This document shows, in pieces, positions 1 through 8,811 of a stretch of DNA of 64,000 nucleotides (position 1 is its first letter; each line of letters begins with the position of its first letter). Below the pieces are notes generated by a model. That model searched no databases. It was given only the letters and a program-made list of their open reading frames with translations, and was not told where the DNA came from. This DNA is from Variovorax boronicumulans (lineage in GTDB: Bacteria; Pseudomonadota; Gammaproteobacteria; Burkholderiales; Burkholderiaceae_C). A program made the position numbers and the translations under genes. Where the stretch lies: NCBI RefSeq assembly GCF_029892485.1, contig NZ_JARXVG010000017.1, positions 1 to 64,000 on the forward strand. Direction: 5' to 3'.

Positions 1-2
1 TG

Positions 3-68
3 ATCATCCTGAACGCCATCGCTCGCACCAAGTCGCCTTGGAGCAATGAGCTCGCAGGGATAGTTTGA
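3..68 (+). CDS. 3' end of an unidentified gene (partial)
   Basis: An open frame enters from the left edge and stops at TGA 66-68, giving a 21-residue tail that begins IILNAIARTKS. It is too short to assign to a family. It could be the C-terminus of a real gene or a chance frame. Nothing else occupies the first 117 bases. Confidence 0.3.
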   Translation: MILNAIARTKSPWSNELAGIV

Positions 69-117
69 GTTAGTCATTCAAGATGGTTGCTGTCTTCACT
101 CCCGGAAAGTTGTCTTC

Positions 118-1332
118 ATGCATGTGTGTGTGCTCGGTGCCGGCATCGTGGGCCTGGCCACCGCCTGGCAGCTCGAACGCCGGGGCCATCAGGTCACGGT
201 GATCGACCGCGCGGCGCCCGGTGCCGGCGCGAGCGGCGGCAATGGCGCGCAGCTGAGCTACTCCTACGTGCAGCCGCTGGCCGATCCGTCGATCTGGAAG
301 CAGTTGCCCAAGCTGCTGTTCTCGACCACCTCGCCGCTCAAGCTGCGGCCGCAACTCGACCCGCTGCAATGGCGTTGGGGCATGGCATTTCTTGCGGCCT
401 GCAATGCCGAGACCTCGCGCGACACCACGGCCAGGCTGCTGGCGCTGGCCGCATCGAGCCGCACCGAGTTCGAGGCGATGCAGGCCGACATCGCGCCCGA
501 CTGCGACTTCTCCGCCACCGGCAAGCTGGTGCTGTACGCGAGCGCGGCATCGCTCGAAGGCGCGCTCGCGCAAGTCGAACTGCAGCGCACCCTGGGCAGC
601 GAGCAGCGCATCGTCACGCCCGACGAATGCATCGCCATCGAGCCCGCGCTCGCGAGCTACCGCGGCCAGATGGCCGGCGCGGTCTACACGCCCAGCGAAT
701 GCGCGGCAGACTGCCTCAAGGTGTGCGCCGGGCTGATGCGTGCGCTCCAGGCACGCGGCGTGCGCTTCCTGCTCGGCACCGACGTGCACGGCTTCGCCCG
801 CAACGGACATCAGATCGCGGCGGTGAACACGAGCCAGGGCGACATCGAGGCCGACGCCTTCGTGATGGCGCTGGGCTCGGCCTCGCACAAGCTAGGCCGG
901 GCGCTGGGCGCCTACCTGCCGGTGTATCCGCTCAAGGGCTACAGCATCACGGTGGATGTCGATCCTGCGCCCGGCGCGGCGCCGACGGTGAGCGTGACCG
1001 ACAGCGCGCGCAAGGTGGTGTTCGCGCGCATCGGCTCGCGCCTGCGTGTGGCGGGCATGGCCGAGCTGGTGGGGCACGACGCCAGCATTCCGGCGACGCG
1101 CATCGAGACGCTGGCCGCCGCGACGCGTGCGGTCTTCCCGCAGGCGAGCCGTCTCGAGGAACTGCATCCCTGGACGGGCATGCGGCCTGCCACGCCGAAG
1201 GGGTTGCCGATCATCGGACGGCTGGAGAGCGCACCGTCGAACATGCTGTTCAACACCGGGCACGGTGCGCTGGGTTTCACGCTGGCTTTCGGCTCGGCGC
1301 TGAAGATCGGGCAGGCGCTGCAGGCCGCCTGA
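118..1332 (+). CDS. D-amino acid dehydrogenase-like FAD oxidoreductase (DadA family)
   Basis: A 404-residue flavoprotein of the DAO/DadA family. Such enzymes oxidise D-amino acids or similar amines to 2-oxo acids, passing electrons to the respiratory chain. The N-terminus carries the dinucleotide-binding motif GAGIVG (about residues 7-12) with the acidic end of the second strand (VTVIDR, about residue 31). The C-terminus has the family pattern with GMRPATPKGLPIIG, in the substrate/FAD cap region. Length is close to DadA small subunits (about 410-430). It converges on the LysR gene only 10 bp downstream, with no clear terminator between. The substrate cannot be read from sequence. Confidence 0.85.
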   Translation: MHVCVLGAGIVGLATAWQLERRGHQVTVIDRAAPGAGASGGNGAQLSYSYVQPLADPSIWKQLPKLLFSTTSPLKLRPQLDPLQWRWGMAFLAACNAETSRDTTARLLALAASSRTEFEAMQADIAPDCDFSATGKLVLYASAASLEGALAQVELQRTLGSEQRIVTPDECIAIEPALASYRGQMAGAVYTPSECAADCLKVCAGLMRALQARGVRFLLGTDVHGFARNGHQIAAVNTSQGDIEADAFVMALGSASHKLGRALGAYLPVYPLKGYSITVDVDPAPGAAPTVSVTDSARKVVFARIGSRLRVAGMAELVGHDASIPATRIETLAAATRAVFPQASRLEELHPWTGMRPATPKGLPIIGRLESAPSNMLFNTGHGALGFTLAFGSALKIGQALQAA

Positions 1333-1342
1333 GCGCGAGCAG

Positions 1343-2245
1343 CTACAGCGTTTCCTGGATCGCCTGCTGCATGCAGCGCGTGATGCCGCGCACCGCCACC
1401 GAGTCGGGCCGGCCGGTGAAGCGCAGCGCGCGCACCGGCACCGGGATGTGCGGTTCGAGCGTGAGCACGTCGACCTTCTCGCGGTCCGCCGACAGCGCGG
1501 TGCAGCCGTCGACCAGCGCCACGCCCAAGCCGTGGTGTGCCATGGCCAGCGCCGCGTGATAGGTCTGCACGGTCACCACCGCCTGCTGGAAGCCGACGCC
1601 GGCCTGCCGGCAGGCCTGGCTGAGACTCGTGCCGACGGGGTCGCGGCTATCAAGGCCGATCACCGGTCGATCGACCAGGTCGTGCAGCGCCACCGAGCCA
1701 TTGCGCACCAGCGCGCGCGGCAGCATGCCCTTGGGCGCGATGCACACCATGCGGCTGTCGGCCAGCGTCTCCTGCGTGAGCGACGGGTGCACCACGGGGC
1801 TGAAAGCGAAGCCCACGTCGGCCTCCTGCAGCAGCAGCGCCGACATGATCTGCGGCGAGTGCAGCGACTCGACTGAAATCGCATAGCCAGGATGCTTTTC
1901 GCGAAAGGCCTTGAGCGCGCGCGGCAATATCTCGTAGCTGAGCGCCAGCACGCTCAGGATGCGCAACTCGCCCGTGTCGCTGCCGGCCTTGAGGTTGGAA
2001 GCCAGCCGCTGCACTTCGTCCAGCTGCGCGAACAGGCGCTCGATGTGCGGGTACAGCGTGAGCGCCTCGGTGGTCGGCGTGAGCCGCCCCTTGGCGCGCT
2101 GGAACAGCGGAAAGCCCAGTTGCAGCTCCGCATGCTGCAGGGTGCGGCTCACGGCCGGCTGCGTGATGTTGATGAGCCGCGCCGCCGCGCTCACGCTGCC
2201 GGTGAGCATGATCGCGTTGAAGACCTCGATGTGGCGCAGCCGCAT
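1343..2245 (-). CDS. LysR-family transcriptional regulator
   Basis: A 300-residue LTTR. The N-terminal winged helix-turn-helix (about residues 1-60) has the typical MRLRHIEVF start, GSVSAAARLINITQPAVSRTL recognition segment and an LFQRAKGRLTPT wing. A periplasmic-binding-like effector domain follows (about 90-295). The gene lies 7 bp after the M20 peptidase gene on the same strand, so the two are probably co-transcribed and it may regulate peptide or N-acyl amino acid use. The opposing DadA-like gene is another possible target. The effector is unknown. Confidence 0.92.
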   Translation of the reverse strand: MRLRHIEVFNAIMLTGSVSAAARLINITQPAVSRTLQHAELQLGFPLFQRAKGRLTPTTEALTLYPHIERLFAQLDEVQRLASNLKAGSDTGELRILSVLALSYEILPRALKAFREKHPGYAISVESLHSPQIMSALLLQEADVGFAFSPVVHPSLTQETLADSRMVCIAPKGMLPRALVRNGSVALHDLVDRPVIGLDSRDPVGTSLSQACRQAGVGFQQAVVTVQTYHAALAMAHHGLGVALVDGCTALSADREKVDVLTLEPHIPVPVRALRFTGRPDSVAVRGITRCMQQAIQETL

Positions 2246-2252
2246 GGCCGTA

Positions 2253-3539
2253 TCAGTTGGCGCCGGTCTTGCCGCGCGAAATATCCATCACCATGCGCGT
2301 GGCGAGATACAGGCGCGGCTCGATGGAATCGAGCAGCACGTACTCGGCATCGGCCGAGTGCGCGCCGAAGCCCTGCAGGCCGAAGCGCTCGACCACGGGC
2401 GCCTTGGTCTTGAGCGAGGCGAAGGCGGCGTCGGTGCCGCCGCCGGCCGCCTTGTCGTCGGCGCCCAGCGGACGGCCGAGTTCATCCTTGTAAATGGCCT
2501 GCGCATGCTTCGCGAACGCGATCGAGGCGGCGGTGGCCTCGAGCGGCGGGCGGCGGCGCTCGAACTTGAGCTCGACCTTGGCTTCGGGAATCAGCTGCTT
2601 CTTCACGCGCTCGTTGACCTGCTGCTCGATGCGGTCGTAGTCGGCGACCTTGAGCACGCGCACGTCGGCGCCTGCGGTGGCCGATGCCGGGATCACGTTG
2701 CGGTTGCTGCCCGACTTGGAGATGGTCCAGTTCATCTTCAGGCCCGTGGCCGGGTCGGACAGGTCGCGCATCTGCAAGATCTGGTGCGAGAGTTCGTACA
2801 ACGCGTTCACGCCCAGCTCCGGCGCCGAGCCCGCATGCGAAGCCTTGCCGGTGACGTTCAGCGTGACCGAGGCGATGCCCGCGGTGGCCAGCGAGAGCTT
2901 GTCGTCCTTGATGGAGGCGCCCTCGAAGGACATCACCGCATCGTGCTCGCCGCCCAGGCGCGTGAGGAGCGCGCGCGAACCGGGCGAGCTGATTTCCTCG
3001 TCGCCGTTGATCAGCACGGTGAGCGTGCCGTACTCCTTGAACTTCATCGCCTGCAGCATGGCCACCGTGTGCGTGATGACCGCCACGCCCTGCTTGTCGT
3101 CGGAGATGCCCAGCCCATAGGCCTTGTCGCCGTCGATGCGGAACGGCTGCTTGTTGAGCATGCCGATGGTGTAGACCGTGTCCATGTGCGCGATGAGCAT
3201 GATCTTCTTGGTGCCCGTGCCCTTGAAGGTGGCGCGCACCACGCGGCCGATTTTCTCGGGCGTGTCTTCCATGCGGTAGGCCTCGGCGCTCGGATCGATC
3301 AGCTCGACCTCGCCGCCCAACGCCTTGAACTTCGCGGCAATGAGGTCGGAGATTTTCTCCAGGCCTTCGAGGTCGCGGCTGCCCGATTCGATGGAGACCA
3401 GTTCCTTCAGCGTGTCGAGCAGCGCGGGCTTTTCCTTGGCGGCGAGCGACGCGATGCTGGCATCGGGGGCGGCGAAGGCGGTGCCGAGGAAGGCCGCGCA
3501 GACGGCGGCGAGCAGGAATTTGCGGGGCTGGCGTGTCAT
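2253..3539 (-). CDS. Secreted M20 metallopeptidase (carboxypeptidase G2-like)
   Basis: A 428-residue zinc exopeptidase of family M20, the glutamate carboxypeptidase/CPG2 type. ATG at 3539 is chosen because it begins a clean signal peptide (MTRQPRKFLLAAVCAAFLGTAFA, split here: basic MTRQPRK, hydrophobic core, AFA cleavage) and falls 30 bp after polA. Metal and catalytic residues are visible: H118-M-D120, D147/D148, and E181-E182 in NGDEE. A dimerisation lid domain lies in the middle (about 215-330). It probably removes C-terminal residues, often Glu, from peptides or folates in the periplasm. It sits between polA and the LysR gene on the same strand. Confidence 0.88.
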   Translation of the reverse strand: MTRQPRKFLLAAVCAAFLGTAFAAPDASIASLAAKEKPALLDTLKELVSIESGSRDLEGLEKISDLIAAKFKALGGEVELIDPSAEAYRMEDTPEKIGRVVRATFKGTGTKKIMLIAHMDTVYTIGMLNKQPFRIDGDKAYGLGISDDKQGVAVITHTVAMLQAMKFKEYGTLTVLINGDEEISSPGSRALLTRLGGEHDAVMSFEGASIKDDKLSLATAGIASVTLNVTGKASHAGSAPELGVNALYELSHQILQMRDLSDPATGLKMNWTISKSGSNRNVIPASATAGADVRVLKVADYDRIEQQVNERVKKQLIPEAKVELKFERRRPPLEATAASIAFAKHAQAIYKDELGRPLGADDKAAGGGTDAAFASLKTKAPVVERFGLQGFGAHSADAEYVLLDSIEPRLYLATRMVMDISRGKTGAN

Positions 3540-3568
3540 GGGTCTGGTTCTTCTTTCGTCTTGTCTCT

Positions 3569-6382
3569 TCAGTGGGCTTTGTCCCAGTTGGGACCGATGC
3601 CGATCTCGGCGAGCAGCGGCACCTTGAGCGCCGCCACGCCGGCCATCAGGCGCGGGATTTCGATGCGCACCCATTCGACTTCGGCTTCGGGCACTTCGAA
3701 CACCAGTTCGTCGTGCACCTGCATGATCATCTTCGTGGCGCGCTTCTCTTCGTCAAGCACGTTCTGTACCTTGACCATGCTGAGCTTGATGAGGTCGGCC
3801 GCCGTGCCCTGCATCGGCGCGTTGATGGCCGCGCGCTCGGCGCCGCCGCGGCGCGGGCCGTTGGGCGAGTTGATCTCGGGCAGGTACAGGCGCCGGCCGA
3901 ACACGGTCTCCACATAGCCCTGCTCCTTGGCGAGCGCCTTGGTCTCGTCCATGTATGCCTTCACGCCCGGGTAGCGCGCGAAGTAGCGCTCGATGTACGA
4001 GGCCGCCGCCTTGGTCTCGATGCCCAGGTTGCGCGCGAGGCCGAAGCTGCTCATGCCGTAGATCAGCCCGAAGTTGATGACCTTCGCATAACGGCGCTGC
4101 TCGCTGGACACCTGGTCGGGCGTGGAGCCGAACACTTCGGCGGCCGTCGCGCGGTGCACGTCGATGCCTTCGGTGAATGCGCGCAACAGCGACTCGTCGC
4201 CGCTGATGTGGGCCATGATGCGCAGCTCGATCTGCGAGTAGTCGGCGCTCGCGATCACGCTTCCCGCCGGTGCCACGAAGGCCTCGCGCACGCGGCGGCC
4301 CTCGGGCGTGCGGATCGGGATGTTCTGCAGGTTCGGGTCGTTGCTGCTCAGGCGCCCCGTCACCGCCACGGCCTGCGCATAGTGCGTGTGGACGCGGCCG
4401 GTGCGTGGGTTGGCCAGCTGGCCCAGCTTGTCGGTGTAGGTGCCCTTGAGTTTGGAGAGGCCGCGGTGTTCGAGGATCTTGGCGGGGAGCGGATAGTCCT
4501 CGGCCAGTTTCTCCAGCACTTCTTCGTCGGTGCTGGGCGCGCCGCTCGGTGTTTTCTTGACCACCGGCAGGCCCAGCTTGGTGAAGAAGATCTCGCCGAT
4601 CTGCTTGGGCGAACCGAGGTTGAAGGGCTGGCCCGCGATCTCGTAGGCCTCCTGCTCCAGCGCCATGATGCGCGTGCCGAGTTCGTGGCTCTGCGCGGCG
4701 AGCGTGGCGCTGTCGATCATCACGCCGTTGCGCTCGACGCGGTAGAGCGCCTCGCTCGAATCCATCTCGAGCTGGTAGACGAAGCGCAGCTTCTCGTTGG
4801 CTTCGAGCTGGGGCCACAGCGTGCGGTGCACGTCGAGCGTCTGGTCGCTGTCTTCGCACGAGTATTCGGCGGCCTTGGCGATGTCGACTTGGCTGAAGGA
4901 GATCTGGTGCGCGCCCTTGCCGCACAGGTCTTCGTAGGAGATGCCGCTGCGGCCCAGGTGGCGCTCGGCCAGGGACGCGAGGCCGTGCGGCTTGTGCACT
5001 TCGAGCACGTAGCTCTGCAGCATGGTGTCGTGCGTGTAGCCCTCGACTTCGATGCCGTGGTTGGCGAACACATGGCGGTCGTATTTGATGTGCTGGCCGA
5101 GCTTTTTCTTGTCGGCGTTCTCGAGCCAGGGCTTGAGCTTCGCAAGCACCTCGTCGATGGGCAGCTGCGCGGGCGCATCGGGGTAGTTGTGCGTGAGCGG
5201 GATGTAGGCCGCTTCGCCGGGTTCGACGCTGAAGCTCACGCCGACGATCTGCGCGACCATTTCATCGAGCGAGGTGGTCTCGGTGTCGATTGCCGCGAGC
5301 TCGGCGGCTTCGAGCCTTGCGAGCCAGGTGTCGAACTGCTCCCAGGTGGTGATGGTGTCGTACTTGAGGTTGCTCGCGGGCGCGGCGGCGTCGAGCGCGC
5401 TCAGGTCCGAAGGCTCGTCGAACAGGCCGCCCTGGTCGGTGTCGGCCTTCGCGGCCTTCTTCTTGATGTTTTCCTCGATCAACTCGGGCGGCACTTCCTG
5501 CGCCTCGAGCGTCTTCACCAGGCTCTTGAAGCCGAACTTCTCGTAGAAGGGCTTGAGTTCGCCCGTCTGCGGCGCGCCGACCGGCAGGCCTTCGAGGGAC
5601 GGCAGGCCGGTGACGTGGCCGTCGAGGTCGCAGTCGGTGCGGATGGTGACGAGCCTGCGGCTCAGGGGCAGCTTGTCCAGCGCCTTACGCAGGTTTTCGC
5701 CGGCGGCGCCCTTCACTTCGGCGGCGCGTTCAACCAGCGCATCGAGCGAACCGTATTCGAGCAGCCATTTGGCTGCCGTCTTGGGGCCGACCTTCTCGAC
5801 GCCGGGCACGTTGTCGACCGTATCGCCCACCAGCGTCTGGTAGTCGACCATGAGGTTCGGAGGCACGCCGAACTCGGCCGTCACGCCGGCCACATCGCGC
5901 TTCTTGCCGTTCATCGTGTCGATGATCGTGATGTGCTCGTCGACCAGTTGGCTCAGGTCCTTGTCGCCGCTGGAGACGATCACCTCGACGCCCTGCGCCG
6001 CCGCGATCTTGGCGAGCGTGCCGATCACGTCGTCGGCCTCCACGTCGGGCACGCTGAGCACCGGCCAGCCCAGGAGCTTCACCACTTCGTGGATGGGGTC
6101 GATCTGGCTGCGCAGGTCGTCGGGCATCGGCGAGCGGTTGGCCTTGTATTCGGGATACCAGTCGTCGCGAAAGGTCTTGCCGGGCGCGTCGAAGATGCAG
6201 GCCGCATAGTCGGCGCGCACCTCGCGGCGCAGCGCGGTCATCATGTTGATCATTCCGCGGATGGCGCCTGTGGCGGGGCTCTTCGGATCGCCGGGCACGG
6301 CGCGCAGGTCGGGCATGGCGTGGAAGGCCCGGTACAGATAGCTCGAGCCATCGACGAGCAGCAGCGTTTTCTTGTCGGTCAT
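3569..6382 (-). CDS. polA: DNA polymerase I
   Basis: A 937-residue Pol I that fills Okazaki-fragment and repair gaps. All three domains are present. The N-terminal 5'-3' exonuclease (about 1-300) begins LLLVDGSSYLYRAFH. A 3'-5' proofreading domain follows (about 345-520) with an intact DTET acidic motif. The family A polymerase domain (about 560-937) has motif A DYSQIELR, the O-helix region RRYAKVINFGLIYG and motif C VHDELVFE. ATG 6382 is preferred over upstream in-frame codons because the family starts at MTDKKTLLLVDG. Neighbouring thrB and the small exported protein match the order seen in other beta- and gammaproteobacteria. Confidence 0.98.
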   Translation of the reverse strand: MTDKKTLLLVDGSSYLYRAFHAMPDLRAVPGDPKSPATGAIRGMINMMTALRREVRADYAACIFDAPGKTFRDDWYPEYKANRSPMPDDLRSQIDPIHEVVKLLGWPVLSVPDVEADDVIGTLAKIAAAQGVEVIVSSGDKDLSQLVDEHITIIDTMNGKKRDVAGVTAEFGVPPNLMVDYQTLVGDTVDNVPGVEKVGPKTAAKWLLEYGSLDALVERAAEVKGAAGENLRKALDKLPLSRRLVTIRTDCDLDGHVTGLPSLEGLPVGAPQTGELKPFYEKFGFKSLVKTLEAQEVPPELIEENIKKKAAKADTDQGGLFDEPSDLSALDAAAPASNLKYDTITTWEQFDTWLARLEAAELAAIDTETTSLDEMVAQIVGVSFSVEPGEAAYIPLTHNYPDAPAQLPIDEVLAKLKPWLENADKKKLGQHIKYDRHVFANHGIEVEGYTHDTMLQSYVLEVHKPHGLASLAERHLGRSGISYEDLCGKGAHQISFSQVDIAKAAEYSCEDSDQTLDVHRTLWPQLEANEKLRFVYQLEMDSSEALYRVERNGVMIDSATLAAQSHELGTRIMALEQEAYEIAGQPFNLGSPKQIGEIFFTKLGLPVVKKTPSGAPSTDEEVLEKLAEDYPLPAKILEHRGLSKLKGTYTDKLGQLANPRTGRVHTHYAQAVAVTGRLSSNDPNLQNIPIRTPEGRRVREAFVAPAGSVIASADYSQIELRIMAHISGDESLLRAFTEGIDVHRATAAEVFGSTPDQVSSEQRRYAKVINFGLIYGMSSFGLARNLGIETKAAASYIERYFARYPGVKAYMDETKALAKEQGYVETVFGRRLYLPEINSPNGPRRGGAERAAINAPMQGTAADLIKLSMVKVQNVLDEEKRATKMIMQVHDELVFEVPEAEVEWVRIEIPRLMAGVAALKVPLLAEIGIGPNWDKAH

Positions 6383-6480
6383 CGGGCCATTTTGCCGTGC
6401 CCTGACCGGCCTGCAGAACCACGACACCGCGCGCTGGATGCCCACACCCTGGAACCGGGGGGCACGCCTACAATCCGGGC

Positions 6481-6846
6481 ATGCCTAGCTCCACACTCCT
6501 GATTGCCCGCCGCATCCTGCTGGCGCTGGCCTTTGCAGCCCCCTTTGCCGCTGCGCACGCGCAATCCGCGCCGGCCGCCACCCCGGCCCCGGCGGAGACG
6601 CTACAAAATCAGGAGCAGTCCGAAGGCCGCCGCAACCAGAAGGTCGAGCACATCCACACGGAAGACAGCGGCGCCTCGGTCGACGAAGTCCGCTATGGCG
6701 GCCGCACGCAGAGCATCAACGTCAAGCCGAAGTCCAACATGCCGGGCTACGAAGTGCTGCCCAACGACCCGGGCGCACGCCCCGGTGCAGGCGAGACCAA
6801 CTCCACCGGCAACGGCGCGCGTGTCTGGAACGTGATGAAGTTCTGA
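6481..6846 (+). CDS. Small exported protein, DUF2782-like
   Basis: A 121-residue protein of unknown function. A signal peptide is evident (basic start, hydrophobic RILLALAFAAPFAAAHA, cleavage after AHA). A low-complexity Ala/Pro stretch follows, then a short conserved-looking part (VEHIHTEDSGASVDEVRYGG, about 50-70) and a Gly/Asn-rich C-terminus. Its position between polA and thrB is where DUF2782 proteins sit in Pseudomonas and relatives, and the EVRYGG...INVKP pattern is reminiscent of them. That family assignment is by context and resemblance only. It probably shares the thrB transcript, 55 bp downstream. Confidence 0.75.
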   Translation: MPSSTLLIARRILLALAFAAPFAAAHAQSAPAATPAPAETLQNQEQSEGRRNQKVEHIHTEDSGASVDEVRYGGRTQSINVKPKSNMPGYEVLPNDPGARPGAGETNSTGNGARVWNVMKF

Positions 6847-6901
6847 CCGTGCCTTCGCCGCTCCCGTTCACCGCATTTCCAGCTCTTCGCTGAGCACCCT
6901 C

Positions 6902-7951
6902 ATGGCAGTTTTTACCGAAGTCGAGTTCGGCGAGGCAGACGCGCTCGTCCAGCGCCTGGGCATGGGCGCACTGCGCGACCTGCGCGGCATCGAGGGCGGC
7001 ATCGAGAACACCAACTACTTCGCGACCACCGAGTCCGGCGAGTTCGTGCTCACGCTGTTCGAGCGCCTCCGCGCCGATCAGCTGCCCTACTACCTTTGCC
7101 TGATGAAGCACCTGGCAGCCGGTGGCCTGCCGGTGCCGGAGCCCGTGGCCGACCCAGCAGTGCAAGCCCCCAAGGGCCACGCGCTGACCGTTCCCGCCAA
7201 TGCGCCCTGCGAGCTGCTGCATATCGTGGCAGGCAAGCCGGCGGCGCTGGTGCAGCGCCTGTCGGGCCACAGCGAACTCGCCCCGACCGCAGCGCACTGC
7301 GCCGAGCTGGGCGCGATGCTGGCGCGCATGCACATCGCCGCGCGCGACTTCCCGCGCATCCAGCCGAACCTGCGCGGCCTCGCGTGGTGGAACGAGACCG
7401 TTCCGGTGGTGCTGCCCTACATCGACGAATCGCAGGCCGCGCTGCTGCGCGCCGAACTCGCCTACCAGAACCACATCGCCGAATCGTCGGCCTACGCGGC
7501 GCTGCCGCGCGGACCGGTGCATGCCGACATGTTCCGCGACAACGTGATGTTCGCGACCGGCGGCGACGCAGGTTCGCCGCCGCGCCTGACCGGCGTGTTC
7601 GACTTCTACTTCGCCGGCACCGACACCTGGCTGTTCGACCTCTCGGTGTGCCTGAACGACTGGGCCATCGACCTGTCGACAGGCGAACACGATGCCGTGC
7701 GTGCCGAGGCCCTGCTCTCGGCCTACGAAACCGTGCGCCCGCTGAACGCCGCCGAGCGCGCCCTGCTGCCCGCGATGCTGCGCGCCGCGGCGCTGCGCTT
7801 CTGGATCTCGCGCCTGTGGGACTTCCACCTGCCGCGAGAGGCCAGCATGCTCAAGCCCCACGACCCCACGCACTTCGAGCGCGTGCTGCGCGGGCGCGCC
7901 ACCCATCCGCATGCCATGGGCGAGGCCCTCGAGCCGCTCATGGCCGCATGA
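6902..7951 (+). CDS. thrB: Homoserine kinase (choline/aminoglycoside kinase-fold type)
   Basis: A 349-residue enzyme that phosphorylates L-homoserine in threonine biosynthesis. It is the aminoglycoside-phosphotransferase-like ThrB of beta- and many gammaproteobacteria, not the GHMP type of E. coli. Visible marks are the nucleotide-loop segment GIEGGIENTNYF (about 29-40), the Brenner-type catalytic motif HADMFRDN at residues 207-214, and the metal-binding DF.FAGTD region (about 234-240). The gene follows the DUF2782-like protein and precedes a membrane protein by 10 bp, suggesting a short operon. Confidence 0.95.
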   Translation: MAVFTEVEFGEADALVQRLGMGALRDLRGIEGGIENTNYFATTESGEFVLTLFERLRADQLPYYLCLMKHLAAGGLPVPEPVADPAVQAPKGHALTVPANAPCELLHIVAGKPAALVQRLSGHSELAPTAAHCAELGAMLARMHIAARDFPRIQPNLRGLAWWNETVPVVLPYIDESQAALLRAELAYQNHIAESSAYAALPRGPVHADMFRDNVMFATGGDAGSPPRLTGVFDFYFAGTDTWLFDLSVCLNDWAIDLSTGEHDAVRAEALLSAYETVRPLNAAERALLPAMLRAAALRFWISRLWDFHLPREASMLKPHDPTHFERVLRGRATHPHAMGEALEPLMAA

Positions 7952-7961
7952 CCCGGACCCC

Positions 7962-8801
7962 ATGAAACTCAACCTCGTGCCGGCGCGAACCGGCGCCGTA
8001 TGGGTCCGCTCCGGGCTCAAGACCTTCTGGCAGCAGCCGCTCGCCTTCATCTCGCTGTTCTTCCTGCTGATGGCGGTGATCTCGACGGTGTCGGTGCTGC
8101 CGCTCATCGGCAGCGTGATCGCGCCGGTGCTGCTGCCCTTCATGACGCTGGGGCTGATGGTGGCCACTTCGGTGGCCCACAACGACAACGCCGATGCCCT
8201 TGGCCACACCGGTCAGCTCGGTGACGCGCAGCGGCCCACGGGCTCCGCGATGTTCGTGGCGGTGTTCGGCGCCATGCGCGCCGAATGGCGCTCGCTGGTG
8301 GTGCTGGGCGTGATCTCGGCGATCTACTTCGTGTTCGCGGTGATGGTCACCGCGCTGGTCGATGGCGGGCAGCTCATGCGCGCCTACCTGCTCGACGATG
8401 CGATCACCCCCGAAGTGATGGCCAGCAGCGATTTCCAGCTCGCCCGCGTGCTCCTGATGTGCCTGAACCTGCCGCTCTCCCTGGCCATGTGGCATGCGCC
8501 GGCGCTGGTGCACTGGCACCGCGTGGAGCCGGTCAAGAGCATCTTCTTCAGCATCGTCGCGCTGTTCCGCAACTTCGGCGCCTATGCGCTGTTCGTGCTC
8601 GCATGGTTCGGCGTGTTCCTGCTGGCCGGCATTGCGATGGGCCTGGTCGCGACCGTGCTGGTGGGTGTCGGCGCGCTGGGCGCGGGCGGCGCGGCCGTGG
8701 CGGTCGGCAACATCCTGATGATCGGCACGGCGCTGGTGCTGGCGGCCATGTCGCTGAGCTCCACCTGGTTCACCTTCCGCGACAGCTTCGATCCGAACTG
8801 A
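7962..8801 (+). CDS. BPSS1780-like integral membrane protein
   Basis: A 279-residue multi-pass membrane protein with about six hydrophobic segments (around 27-50, 50-72, 105-135, 160-180, 205-235 and 240-262). It resembles the BPSS1780 family of uncharacterised Burkholderiales inner-membrane proteins, including the N-terminal pattern of a conserved W-rich segment (VWVRSGLKTFWQQPLAF). ATG 7962 is taken because it lies 10 bp behind thrB with a usable leader and starts MKLNLVPARTG as in that family. Function is unknown. It converges on the DUF3999 gene 10 bp downstream. Confidence 0.8.
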   Translation: MKLNLVPARTGAVWVRSGLKTFWQQPLAFISLFFLLMAVISTVSVLPLIGSVIAPVLLPFMTLGLMVATSVAHNDNADALGHTGQLGDAQRPTGSAMFVAVFGAMRAEWRSLVVLGVISAIYFVFAVMVTALVDGGQLMRAYLLDDAITPEVMASSDFQLARVLLMCLNLPLSLAMWHAPALVHWHRVEPVKSIFFSIVALFRNFGAYALFVLAWFGVFLLAGIAMGLVATVLVGVGALGAGGAAVAVGNILMIGTALVLAAMSLSSTWFTFRDSFDPN

Positions 8802-8811
8802 TCGCCGGCGG

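Noticed and set aside
3533-6502. A 989-residue plus-strand open frame opposite polA
   Set aside because: It is a shadow of polA in GC-rich sequence: no family resemblance, Arg/Ala/Val/His-rich composition, and polA on the other strand is complete.
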